DNA of 64,000 bases from Arthrobacter globiformis. Its GTDB lineage: Bacteria; Actinomycetota; Actinomycetes; Actinomycetales; Micrococcaceae. Made by a program: the position numbers and the translations under genes. The notes under the pieces were generated by a model. The model was not told the DNA's origin, searched no databases, and saw only the letters and a program-made list of their open reading frames with translations. Shown here one piece after another: positions 38,072-46,414 of this stretch (positions are counted from its first letter, which is position 1; every line of letters begins with the position of its first letter). The stretch covers positions 1,736,001-1,800,000 of the forward strand of contig NZ_JAUSYZ010000001.1 in NCBI RefSeq assembly GCF_030817195.1, in the 5' to 3' direction.

Positions 38072-38280
38072 GGGAGTCTCCTTGGGGGCGGCGGCGGTGT
38101 GGCTGTGCTGATCTTCGGGCTGTGCTGGACTTCACGTGCTCAGCAAGCTTAGCAATGCGGCATCCGGGGCCCGGATGCCGCCGGTGTGCCCTCAGGGGTA
38201 GGCTGGAGGCCCCGGCATTCGCAAGAATCTCGGCTTTTCGTGTTGCCTGCGTTCGAATGAGATTCCAGGAGATCCTGCCC

Positions 38281-41200
38281 ATGAGCTCCAAAGGCCAGAG
38301 CCCCAGCGGCCAGCGCCCCAAAGGCCAGCCCTCCAATGGCTTGCCCCTCAATGGCTTGCGCCGCGTCCTTCATGCGGACAGGACGTTCGCCCGCGTGCAG
38401 TCCGAGGCGGGGAGGAGCTTCAGTGTCCGCAGCGAGGACTACCAGATCAGCGCCCCGGCAGGCCTGCGGCCGGTGCTCCTGGCGGAGATGGCGGACGGCC
38501 TGCTGAACGCTGCAGGAAATGGGGGCTCCGCCGCTGACCACGCCGCGCCGGGTGTTGTCCTGGCGGTCACCGCCACGGGACGCGAGGCCGAGGATCTTGC
38601 CGCCGCGCTCCGCGCCTACTTGCCCGCCAACGCCGTGGCCGAGTTCCCCAGTTGGGAAACCCTCCCGCATGAGCGGCTGTCCCCGCGCTCGGACACGGTG
38701 GGCCGCCGGCTGTCGGTCCTGCGGCGCCTGGCCCATCCCGAAGACTCAGCGCACTCCGAAGACCCAGCACATACGGCAGACGCTGCGCACCGGGAAAACG
38801 CAGCGGGACCCCTCCGGGTGGTCGTGGCCCCCGTCCGTGCCGTGCTCCAGCCGATCGTGGCCGGCCTGGGGGACCTGGTTCCGGTGACCCTGAAGGTCGG
38901 CCAGGAGGCGCCCTTCAGCAGTGTCGTCAAGAACCTTGCAGACGCCGCCTACGCCCGCGTGGACATGGTGACCCGCCGCGGCGAGTTCGCTGTCCGCGGC
39001 GGCATGCTGGACGTCTTCCCGCCCACCGAGGACCACCCCATCCGGGTTGAGTTCTTCGGCGATGAGGTGGACCAGATGCGCTGGTTCGCCGTCGCCGACC
39101 AGCGCTCGCTGTCCGCCCCCGGCGTGCATCACCCCACCGAACTCCATGCTCCACCCTGCCGCGAAATCCTCATCACCCCCTCGGTGATGTCCCGGGCTGC
39201 GACGCTGAAGTCCCAGCTGCCCGCTGCCGCCGACATGCTGGAGAAGATCGCTGGCGGCATTGCCGTGGAAGGCATGGAATCGCTGGCGCCTGTCCTCGTG
39301 GACGCCATGGTCCCGTTCATGGAACAGCTGCCCCCGGGTTCCATCTCGGTGGTCATCGAACCGGAGAAGGTCCGCACCCGCGCGCACGACCTCGCCGCCA
39401 CCAACGAGGAGTTCCTGGAAGCCGCGTGGTCCACGGCCTCCGACGGCGGAACTGCACCGCTGGATCTGAGCTCGCAGGCGTCGGCGGCCCTGCATTCCGC
39501 CAGTTTCCGCTCGCTCGCAGAGACCCGCTCCGCGGCCCTCGGGCACGAGGTGTCCTGGTGGTCCATCACGTCGCTGGCCACGGACGAGGAACTGGCACCG
39601 GACATCGACGTGCTCAACCTCCACGCCCGTGAACCGCGCGGGTACCAGGGCGACGTGGCGGAAATGATGGATTTCATCGGCTCGCACGTGCGGGACCAGT
39701 GGCGGATCGTGGTGGCCACCGAAGGCCCGGGCCCGGCGCAGCGCCTGGCCGAGCTATTCCACGACGCCGACATCCCCTGCGCCCGGGTGGACACACTGGA
39801 CCACGAACCCCAGGCGGGGATCATCGAAGTGACCACCGCCGTCGTCGGACGCGGTTTTGTCCTGGACGGACTGAAACTCGGGCTCCTGACCGAGGCCGAC
39901 CTGCTCGGCCGCACCTCCGCGGGCTCCACGAAGGACATGCGCCGCATGCCCTCCAAGCGGCGGAACGCCGTGGATCCGCTGCAGCTGGTGGCCGGGGACC
40001 ATGTGGTGCACGAGCAGCACGGCATCGGGCGGTTCGTGGAGCTCATCCAGCGCAATGTGACTGTCGGGGGCTCAAAAAATTCAATCGGCGTGCGCGAGTA
40101 CCTGGTGCTGGAATACGCGCCGTCGAAGCGCGGGGCGCCGGGGGACCGGCTGTTTGTGCCCACCGACCAGCTGGACCAGGTGACCCGCTACGTCGGCGGC
40201 GACACCCCCGTGCTCAGCAAGATGGGTGGCGCGGACTGGGCCAGCACCAAGTCCAAGGCGCGCCGGGCGGTCAAGGAAATCGCCGGCGAGCTCATCCGGC
40301 TCTATTCGGCCCGGATGGCGTCCCGCGGCCATGCCTTCGCCCCGGACACGCCGTGGCAGCGTGAGCTGGAGGAGGCCTTCCCGTACGTGGAGACCCCGGA
40401 CCAGCTCACCACCATCAACGAGGTCAAGGCCGACATGGAGCGGGAGATCCCCATGGACCGGCTGGTCTCCGGCGACGTCGGCTACGGCAAGACCGAGATC
40501 GCCGTCCGCGCCGCCTTCAAGGCCGTGCAGGACGGCAAGCAGGTGGCGGTGCTGGTGCCCACCACGCTGCTCGCGCAGCAGCACTACGAGACGTTCACGG
40601 AGCGGTTCTCCGGGTTCCCACTGCGCGTGAAGCCGCTGTCCAGGTTCCAGGCGTCCAAGGAGGCCAAGGAAACCGTCGAGGGCGTGAAGAACGGCTCCGT
40701 GGACGTGGTGATCGGCACGCACCGGCTGCTGTCCAAGGACTTTGAGTTCAAGGACCTGGGCCTGGTGATCGTGGACGAGGAGCAGCGCTTCGGCGTCGAA
40801 CACAAGGAAGCGCTGAAGAAGATGCGCACCAACGTGGACGTCCTGGCCATGAGCGCCACCCCGATCCCGCGTACGCTCGAAATGTCGCTGACCGGCATCC
40901 GCGAAACGTCCACCCTGGCCACCCCGCCGGAGGAGCGCCATCCCGTGCTCACCTATGTGGGGCCGTACACGGACAAGCAGACTTCCGCCGCCATCCGCCG
41001 CGAGCTGATGCGCGAGGGCCAGGTGTTCTTCGTGCACAACCGCGTGTCCACGATCGAAAAGACCGCGGCCAAAATCCGCGAACTCGTCCCCGAAGCCAGG
41101 GTCGAGGTGGCTCACGGCAAGATGTCCGAGAGCCGGCTGGAGCAGATCATCGTGGACTTCTGGGAGAAGCGCTTCGACGTCCTGGTGTGCACCACGATCA

Positions 41201-42057
41201 TCGAAACCGGCCTGGACATCTCCAACGCCAACACCCTGATCGTGGACGGCGCGGACAAGTACGGCCTGTCGCAGCTCCACCAGCTGCGCGGGCGCGTGGG
41301 CCGCGGACGCGAACGGGCCTACGCCTACTTCCTCTACCCCTCCGAGAAGCCGCTGGGCGAGGTGGCGCTGGAACGGCTCAAGGCCGTGGCCACCCACAAC
41401 GAGCTCGGCGCGGGCATGCAGCTGGCCATGAAGGACCTGGAAATCCGCGGCGCCGGCAACCTGCTGGGCGGTGAGCAGTCGGGCCACATCCAGGGCGTCG
41501 GCTTCGACCTCTACATCCGGCTGGTGGGCGAAGCCGTGGCCGAATACCGCGGTGAGGCCGAGGAGAAGGCCGCCGAGATGAAGATCGAGCTGCCGGTCAA
41601 CGCGCACCTGCCGCACGACTACGTCCCGGGCGAACGGCTGCGGCTGGAGGCCTACCGGAAGCTGGCGTCCGCCGTCACCAACGAGGCCATCGACGAGGTC
41701 CTCGCCGAGCTCGTGGACCGCTACGGCGAGCCGCCGCTGCCCGCACAGAACCTGGTCGCCGTCGCGCGCTTCCGGGTGGGTGCCCGCGAAGCCGGGCTCT
41801 CCGACGTCGCCCTGCAGGGAAACTTCATCCGGTTCTCCCCGGCCCAGCTGCCCGAATCGAAGACCATGCGGCTCAACCGCATGTACCCCGGCTCCCAGTC
41901 CAAGCCGGCCCTCGACGCCGTGCTCATCCCCAAGCCGAAAACGGCAAGGATCGGCGGCCGCGACCTGCAGGACGCCGAAATCCTGGAATGGGCCGACGGT
42001 GTCATTCGCAACATTTTCGCCGACGCCCCCGTCCCGCTCGAAGCCACAAAGGGCTAG
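38281..42057 (+). CDS. mfd: Transcription-repair coupling factor
   Basis: Mfd releases stalled RNA polymerase at DNA lesions and recruits UvrA. The ~1258 residues have the UvrB-homology region, the RNA-polymerase interaction domain (about 590-680, VHEQHGIGRFVEL), the translocase with Walker A GDVGYGKTEIAVRAAF, DEEQRF motif, SATPIPRTLEMSL and RGRVGRGRERAYAY, and the C-terminal UvrA-masking domain. ATG 38281 has AGGAGA 8 nt upstream. A TAGGCT box at 38199-38204 is a plausible -10. Two repetitive low-complexity stretches are unusual: residues ~3-25 and ~152-178. Confidence 0.95.
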   Translation: MSSKGQSPSGQRPKGQPSNGLPLNGLRRVLHADRTFARVQSEAGRSFSVRSEDYQISAPAGLRPVLLAEMADGLLNAAGNGGSAADHAAPGVVLAVTATGREAEDLAAALRAYLPANAVAEFPSWETLPHERLSPRSDTVGRRLSVLRRLAHPEDSAHSEDPAHTADAAHRENAAGPLRVVVAPVRAVLQPIVAGLGDLVPVTLKVGQEAPFSSVVKNLADAAYARVDMVTRRGEFAVRGGMLDVFPPTEDHPIRVEFFGDEVDQMRWFAVADQRSLSAPGVHHPTELHAPPCREILITPSVMSRAATLKSQLPAAADMLEKIAGGIAVEGMESLAPVLVDAMVPFMEQLPPGSISVVIEPEKVRTRAHDLAATNEEFLEAAWSTASDGGTAPLDLSSQASAALHSASFRSLAETRSAALGHEVSWWSITSLATDEELAPDIDVLNLHAREPRGYQGDVAEMMDFIGSHVRDQWRIVVATEGPGPAQRLAELFHDADIPCARVDTLDHEPQAGIIEVTTAVVGRGFVLDGLKLGLLTEADLLGRTSAGSTKDMRRMPSKRRNAVDPLQLVAGDHVVHEQHGIGRFVELIQRNVTVGGSKNSIGVREYLVLEYAPSKRGAPGDRLFVPTDQLDQVTRYVGGDTPVLSKMGGADWASTKSKARRAVKEIAGELIRLYSARMASRGHAFAPDTPWQRELEEAFPYVETPDQLTTINEVKADMEREIPMDRLVSGDVGYGKTEIAVRAAFKAVQDGKQVAVLVPTTLLAQQHYETFTERFSGFPLRVKPLSRFQASKEAKETVEGVKNGSVDVVIGTHRLLSKDFEFKDLGLVIVDEEQRFGVEHKEALKKMRTNVDVLAMSATPIPRTLEMSLTGIRETSTLATPPEERHPVLTYVGPYTDKQTSAAIRRELMREGQVFFVHNRVSTIEKTAAKIRELVPEARVEVAHGKMSESRLEQIIVDFWEKRFDVLVCTTIIETGLDISNANTLIVDGADKYGLSQLHQLRGRVGRGRERAYAYFLYPSEKPLGEVALERLKAVATHNELGAGMQLAMKDLEIRGAGNLLGGEQSGHIQGVGFDLYIRLVGEAVAEYRGEAEEKAAEMKIELPVNAHLPHDYVPGERLRLEAYRKLASAVTNEAIDEVLAELVDRYGEPPLPAQNLVAVARFRVGAREAGLSDVALQGNFIRFSPAQLPESKTMRLNRMYPGSQSKPALDAVLIPKPKTARIGGRDLQDAEILEWADGVIRNIFADAPVPLEATKG

Positions 42058-42062
42058 CCGTG

Positions 42063-42884
42063 ATGGGAGGACACCACGCCGCGTCAGGAGCCGCGGCGTG
42101 GGTGGCTATTGCCGCGACGGGGCCGTACACCCTGGGCTGGTACCCGCTGGACACCACCGGTGTGCTGATCGGCGGCATGGCGACGGCGGGCACCGCCCTG
42201 GTGTGCGACTGGGACCACCGCTCCAGCACCGTGGCACACTCGCTGCCGCCGCTGTCCAACATGATCGCCGTGGGCATCGAGAATGCCAGCGGCGGCCACC
42301 GGCAGGGCACGCATTCGGTGCTGGGGGCGGCCATGTTCGTGCTGCTCGCCGCCGTTGCGGCGCAGATCCAGGTGGACACGCCGTGGGGTGTGCTGTCCGT
42401 TGGTGCCGGGCTGCTGTGCATGTTCATGATCAACATCGCCGCCAAGGCGCTGAAACTGTTTCCGAAGTCCGGGTGGATCGCCAACTGGGTCTTTGCCTTG
42501 GCCATGGCCGGCCTGGTGACCTGGTTTGCGCCCCACCAGTGGACCTGGCTGCCCATGTCCATGCTGATCGGCGTCGTGGTGCACATCGTTGGCGACATGG
42601 TGACCACCGGCGGCGTTCCGCTCCTCTGGCCGCTGGTGATCAAACCGCCAAGGTTCCTCCGCCGGATGTGGGTGTTGCGGAACTTCTGGCGGCCCAACGG
42701 CGCGTTCTCCATCCCGCTGCTGGGCCGGGCGGGGTCCCGGCGGGAATGGCTGGTGCTGATACCGGTGAGCGGCTACGCCATGGTGGGAATGTGCCTGGCG
42801 GCGTGGTCGCTGGCAGGCACGCATTTTCCTGCGGCGCTGGCCCTGGCCGGCCGGCTGGCCAGCAGCCTGCTGGGACTGCCCTGA
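42063..42884 (+). CDS. Membrane-bound metal-dependent hydrolase (YdjM/DUF457 family)
   Basis: The 273 residues include several hydrophobic segments and the His/Asp pattern of the family: GGHHAASGAA at the N-terminus, CDWDHRSSTVAH, HRQGTHS and HIVGDMVTTGG. Such proteins are predicted membrane hydrolases, some linked to DNA damage in E. coli. It follows mfd by 5 bp and so may share its transcript. ATG 42063 is preferred; GTG 42060 is next to it. Confidence 0.8.
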   Translation: MGGHHAASGAAAWVAIAATGPYTLGWYPLDTTGVLIGGMATAGTALVCDWDHRSSTVAHSLPPLSNMIAVGIENASGGHRQGTHSVLGAAMFVLLAAVAAQIQVDTPWGVLSVGAGLLCMFMINIAAKALKLFPKSGWIANWVFALAMAGLVTWFAPHQWTWLPMSMLIGVVVHIVGDMVTTGGVPLLWPLVIKPPRFLRRMWVLRNFWRPNGAFSIPLLGRAGSRREWLVLIPVSGYAMVGMCLAAWSLAGTHFPAALALAGRLASSLLGLP

Positions 42885-42895
42885 TTCATTCGTTA

Positions 42896-42941
42896 AAAAC
42901 TGAAGCCCCGGACAGTTCGCACAGTCCGGGGCTTCGGTTTT
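42896..42941. terminator. Bidirectional terminator
   Basis: A 12-bp perfect stem (42902-42913 with 42924-42935) is extended by A-rich and T-rich flanks through one wobble pair, giving U-tails in both directions. It separates the plus-strand hydrolase gene from the minus-strand small membrane gene. Confidence 0.9.
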
Positions 42942-42958
42942 TTAGTTCAGGTTGGTCT

Positions 42959-43192
42959 TTAGTATTCGCCGGCCGAATCGGAGCGGCCCGTGATGGTCTG
43001 CGGGATCCAGAATGCGAGGGCGAAAAGGCCAAGGCACACAGCCATCGGCCACGGGTTCTCCAGGGACAGGAAGGACAGCGAGTAGATGGCACCCAGGAAC
43101 AGGGCCATGATCACCACGAAGAGAACGATGCTGCCGGCCAGGGTGTTCTCGTTCTGGGGCGTCTTTACTTGCTGGTCGATCTTGCTGGACAT
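42959..43192 (-). CDS. Small two-helix membrane protein of unknown function
   Basis: The 77 residues begin with a polar stretch (SSKIDQQVKTPQNENTLAG), then two membrane helices (about 21-41 and 49-66) joined by a short loop with NPWP, ending in GRSDSAGEY. ATG 43192 has GAGGAGG upstream. I do not recognise a named family. It lies 46 bp downstream of deoC in the same direction and may be co-transcribed with it. Confidence 0.7.
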   Translation of the reverse strand: MSSKIDQQVKTPQNENTLAGSIVLFVVIMALFLGAIYSLSFLSLENPWPMAVCLGLFALAFWIPQTITGRSDSAGEY

Positions 43193-43238
43193 TCATTCCT
43201 CCTCGGCCCCGCGGGGCTCAAACTGTGGCTGCCGCCGG

Positions 43239-43982
43239 TCAGTACGCAGACGAACCCTGTTCGCCTTTGACGATTGCAATACCGGAGCTGGCGCCAATAC
43301 GTGTTGCACCTGCAGCAATCATAGCCTGTGCGTCCTCGAGGGACCGCACGCCGCCGGAGGCCTTGACACCCAGGTCCGGGCCCACGGTGCGCCGCATGAG
43401 GGCGATGTCCCCGGCGGTGGCGCCGCCGCCGTTGAAGCCCGTGGAGGTCTTGACGAAATCGGCGCCGGCCTCCACGGCCGCTTCGCAGGCCAGGACCTTC
43501 TGGTCATCGCTGAGCAGGGCAGTCTCGATGATGACCTTGAGGATCGCCTCTCCGGCGTGGACGGCCTCGGCAACGGCCTTGATGTCGTCCACCAGGGCGC
43601 CCCTGTCCGAGGCCCTGGCCGCAGCGATGTCGATGACCATGTCCACTTCGTCGGCACCGTCCAGCACGGCACCGCGCGCCTCGAAGGCCTTGACGTCGCT
43701 GGGCGTGGCGCCCAGCGGGAAACCCACCACGGAACAGGTGAGCACGCCGGTGCCCTTGAGTGCCGTCTTGACCGTCTTGACCCACACCGGGTTCACGCAC
43801 ACCGACTTGAATTTGTACTCGGCGGCCTCGGCGCACACCTTGAGGATTTCCCCCTCGCTGGCGTCCGGCTTCAGCAGCGTGTGGTCGATGAAGGAAGCGA
43901 TGCCCGGCGCCCCGCTACCCTCGCCGGGAGATCCTGCGGGGCTGGTGGCGGTGCCCGTTCCGGGGCTGGCTTCGTTGCTCAT
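43239..43982 (-). CDS. deoC: Deoxyribose-phosphate aldolase
   Basis: DeoC cleaves 2-deoxyribose-5-phosphate to acetaldehyde and glyceraldehyde-3-phosphate in nucleoside catabolism. The 247 residues begin with ~22 disordered residues, then FIDHTLLKPDASEGEI, SVCVNPVWV, LKVIIETALL and the Schiff-base lysine in GADFVKTSTGFNGGGAT, followed by VKASGGVRS. ATG 43982 has AAAGGA upstream. It is not next to the purine nucleoside phosphorylase gene at 53 kb, with which it would cooperate. Confidence 0.93.
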   Translation of the reverse strand: MSNEASPGTGTATSPAGSPGEGSGAPGIASFIDHTLLKPDASEGEILKVCAEAAEYKFKSVCVNPVWVKTVKTALKGTGVLTCSVVGFPLGATPSDVKAFEARGAVLDGADEVDMVIDIAAARASDRGALVDDIKAVAEAVHAGEAILKVIIETALLSDDQKVLACEAAVEAGADFVKTSTGFNGGGATAGDIALMRRTVGPDLGVKASGGVRSLEDAQAMIAAGATRIGASSGIAIVKGEQGSSAY

Positions 43983-44067
43983 GCTGGTCCTTTCCATGGG
44001 CTGTTGGCCGAAGGACGCCCCCGGGTGTCGCGGCGTCCTTGCGAACCATCCTGCCACAGCAGGAAAG

Positions 44068-44967
44068 CTAGGCAGCGGTAGCCAGCTGCCCCACCGAAAG
44101 TGCCGCCATGAGCTCGGCCGCGCAGACGCCGGCAGCGGACCCGGACGCCACCAGCAGGCCCAGCCGCACGCCGTCGAACGCTGCCGCGTCGCCGATGGCC
44201 CAGATGCCCGGCACGGAGGAGCGGAAGTCGCGGCCGACGACGATCCCGCCTGACGCTGCCGTCTCCACGCCAGCGGCGGCGGCCAGGCCGTCCCGGGGCG
44301 TGCGGTCCTCGGCGAGGACCACGAGGTCGCCGTTCATGCGGCTGCCGTCCTCGAACACGACGCCGGCGGCCGGCAGCACGGAGCCGGCAAGGGTTGGCAC
44401 GACGGCGGCGGGCCGGGCAGTGGTGCGGACCGGCCGGACGCCGCGGGCGCGGAGCACCGCTTCGGCCTGGCCGGCGGCGGGACCGGTGCCCACCAGGATG
44501 CCCAGCGGCCTGCGGCCGAGGACCCGGGTGACTTCCTTGACGGCGTGGCCGATCCTGGCGGCGTCATCGATGGTGGAGTAGTTGAGGCAGCGGCCGGAGC
44601 CGTCCACCGGCGAGTGCACCGGGGCCGAGCCGGTGGCGATGACCAGCTCGTCGTACGAGAATTCCATGCCGTCGGCGGTGGTGACCACCTTGGCGGTGGC
44701 GTCGATGTGGCTGGCGGGCTGGCCGAAGCGCACGGAGACAAACGGCAGGGCGGCCAGTTCCAGCAGGTCGTCAGGGGCGTCGTCCCGGCTGCTCAGCACC
44801 GTCACGGTCCCGGAGAACTGTGCCGCGGCCAACTGGGCCACCAGCGCCTGGGCGGCCGGGCCGGCACCGGCGATGAGGATTTTCGAAGCGGCGTCAGCGG
44901 CCGGTCCGGATGAGGGATCGGTGGAGGGAACGGTGGCGATGGACGGAAACTGTGCCGGAGCGGACAT
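44068..44967 (-). CDS. Short FAD/NAD(P)-binding oxidoreductase resembling the NirB N-terminus
   Basis: The 299 residues have an FAD-binding start ILIAGAGPAAQALVAQL, the DELVIATGSAPVH motif, a second nucleotide-binding stretch GILVGTGPAAGQAEAVL, and the GIWAIGDAAAF motif for FAD. It is about 100 residues shorter than typical class II flavoprotein reductases; the part after the first Rossmann motif is shortened. ATG 44967 follows AAAGGG. It lies at the edge of the nitrite locus, downstream of nnaR, which suggests a role there. It may instead be degenerate. Confidence 0.65.
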   Translation of the reverse strand: MSAPAQFPSIATVPSTDPSSGPAADAASKILIAGAGPAAQALVAQLAAAQFSGTVTVLSSRDDAPDDLLELAALPFVSVRFGQPASHIDATAKVVTTADGMEFSYDELVIATGSAPVHSPVDGSGRCLNYSTIDDAARIGHAVKEVTRVLGRRPLGILVGTGPAAGQAEAVLRARGVRPVRTTARPAAVVPTLAGSVLPAAGVVFEDGSRMNGDLVVLAEDRTPRDGLAAAAGVETAASGGIVVGRDFRSSVPGIWAIGDAAAFDGVRLGLLVASGSAAGVCAAELMAALSVGQLATAA

Positions 44968-45122
44968 GTGCGGGCCCTTTCGAATGCTGCACCAGGCGGG
45001 CCGGTCTCGGGCCCTGTTGTGCTGATGGGACCCAGCCTAGGGGGAGCGTTTTTCACGGGTGTTTCCCTGCCATTGCGGAATTGTCCCCGGCTGTTCGCTG
45101 CTTTTTACCACCCGGTAACAAA

Positions 45123-45191
45123 AGGGAGTTTTTGTACAGATATCGCGCCCTAAACCACGTTTTGGGGCCGTTATCTGTACAAAAACTCCCT
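45123..45191. repeat. 69-bp inverted-repeat element with 20-bp perfect arms
   Basis: Arms 45123-45142 and 45172-45191 are perfect complements (AGGGAGTTTTTGTACAGATA). Between them AAAC (45152-45155) pairs with GTTT (45159-45162), so almost the whole element can fold. It lies after the nnaR stop and before the oxidoreductase start. The rest of the 259-bp gap shows no gene. Confidence 0.85.
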
Positions 45192-45226
45192 CTGTTATTT
45201 GCGTCACGCCGGGGCTGGTGCGGGAG

Positions 45227-46414
45227 CTAGACGCGGATGCGGTATCCGCGCTTCACCACGGTCTCCACGAGCTTGCCGTCCGGCAGGGAGGAGCGGAGCC
45301 GGCTGACCGTCATGTCCAGCGCGTGCACCGAGCCGCGCAGTTCCAGGAGCTCGGAGAGCGACTCCCGGGACAGGACCGCACCGCCGGCGCCCAGGAGCGC
45401 GCGGAGCAGCAGCAGCGGCGCCGGGGCGATCTCCACGGCCTCGCCGTCAATGCGCAGCGACCGGCCGCGCAGTTCCACGTTTCCGGAGCGCGTGTCGAGG
45501 CGGCGCACGTGGTTCAGCGCGAGGTGCTCGCACACCAGCCGGATCAGCGCACCCATCCGGAACCGCTCCGGCACCAGGGGAGTGATGCCGGCGTCCAGCA
45601 GCGGCTGCGCCGTCACCGGACCGACGACGGCGGTCGTTACCGTGGTCTTGAGGCTCTCCACCAGCTGTTTGTACAGCCCCATCTCATGGGCCGTGCTCCA
45701 CATGGCGTCCACCGCGGGGGCACTCGTGAACGTCAGGACGTCCAGGTTGCCGCTGCACGCCGCCTCGATCAGGCGGGGGAGCCGGTCGGCGCCGTCGGGC
45801 TTGACCCAGCGGTACGGGGTCACGGTCAGCACCGTGGCGCCGGACATGCGCAGCCGTTCCAGCTGGCGGACATCCGTGTAGCCGTGTAGCTGCACTGCAA
45901 CGGTCTTGCCGCGCACGCCCTCCGCCAGCAGCATGTCCACCAGCGTCGCCGTGGTCTCGTCGCTGCTGATTCCGACGTCGGCCAGGCCGGCCGCGCGCAC
46001 GGCGCCGCGGGCCTTGGGTCCGCGGACGAACATCCGGCAGGCGCCCAGGGTTTCCAGCAGCTGCTCACCGATCCCGGACGCGTCCGCCGCCTCGCACCAG
46101 CGGCGCATGCCGTAGGCGGTGGTGGCGATGCAGAGGTCGGGCTTGGCCGCGATGATCGCCTTGGTGTCCTCGATGAGGCTGATGTCCTCGTTTACCGGGG
46201 CGATCTTCAGGGCCGGGGCATGCAGCACCTCGGCGCCGCGGCGTTCCAGGGCCTCGATGAGGTCCCGCGAACGGCGGTGGGATGTCACACCAATCCGGAA
46301 ACCCTCCAAGGGGGCTTCGGCAGCAGGTGCCTCCGGCGCTGTCTCGGTGGGTGCTGTCTCCGTGGGGGCTGTTTCAGTGGGGGCCAGTGCATTCATTGCG
46401 TTCATGCCTATCAC
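45227..46414 (-). CDS. nnaR: NnaR-like regulator: uroporphyrinogen-III synthase domain fused to winged helix
   Basis: The protein has a HemD-like domain (about 38-290: RIGVTSHRRSRDLIEAL, VQLHGYTDV, LTFTSAPAVDAMW) joined to a C-terminal OmpR-type winged helix (about 305-395) ending SRLRSSLPDGKLVETVVKRGYRIRV. In Mycobacterium smegmatis a protein of this architecture, NnaR (MSMEG_0432), activates nitrate and nitrite assimilation genes; assignment here is by architecture and location. GTG 46414 overlaps the cobA stop as GTGA. An N-terminal Thr/Glu/Ala/Pro repeat precedes the HemD domain. It follows nirB and cobA in one operon. Confidence 0.82.
   Translation of the reverse strand: MIGMNAMNALAPTETAPTETAPTETAPEAPAAEAPLEGFRIGVTSHRRSRDLIEALERRGAEVLHAPALKIAPVNEDISLIEDTKAIIAAKPDLCIATTAYGMRRWCEAADASGIGEQLLETLGACRMFVRGPKARGAVRAAGLADVGISSDETTATLVDMLLAEGVRGKTVAVQLHGYTDVRQLERLRMSGATVLTVTPYRWVKPDGADRLPRLIEAACSGNLDVLTFTSAPAVDAMWSTAHEMGLYKQLVESLKTTVTTAVVGPVTAQPLLDAGITPLVPERFRMGALIRLVCEHLALNHVRRLDTRSGNVELRGRSLRIDGEAVEIAPAPLLLLRALLGAGGAVLSRESLSELLELRGSVHALDMTVSRLRSSLPDGKLVETVVKRGYRIRV

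Noticed and set aside
40081..41616. Long open frame (511 codons) opposite mfd
   Set aside because: An antisense shadow of the helicase region.
45033..45098. A fourth GlnR-like operator before the oxidoreductase gene at 44967
   Set aside because: A GTTTC at 45061-45065 is present, but the other three 5-mers match at only 3 of 5 positions each and the nearest TAGGCT is 22 nt away, not 10.
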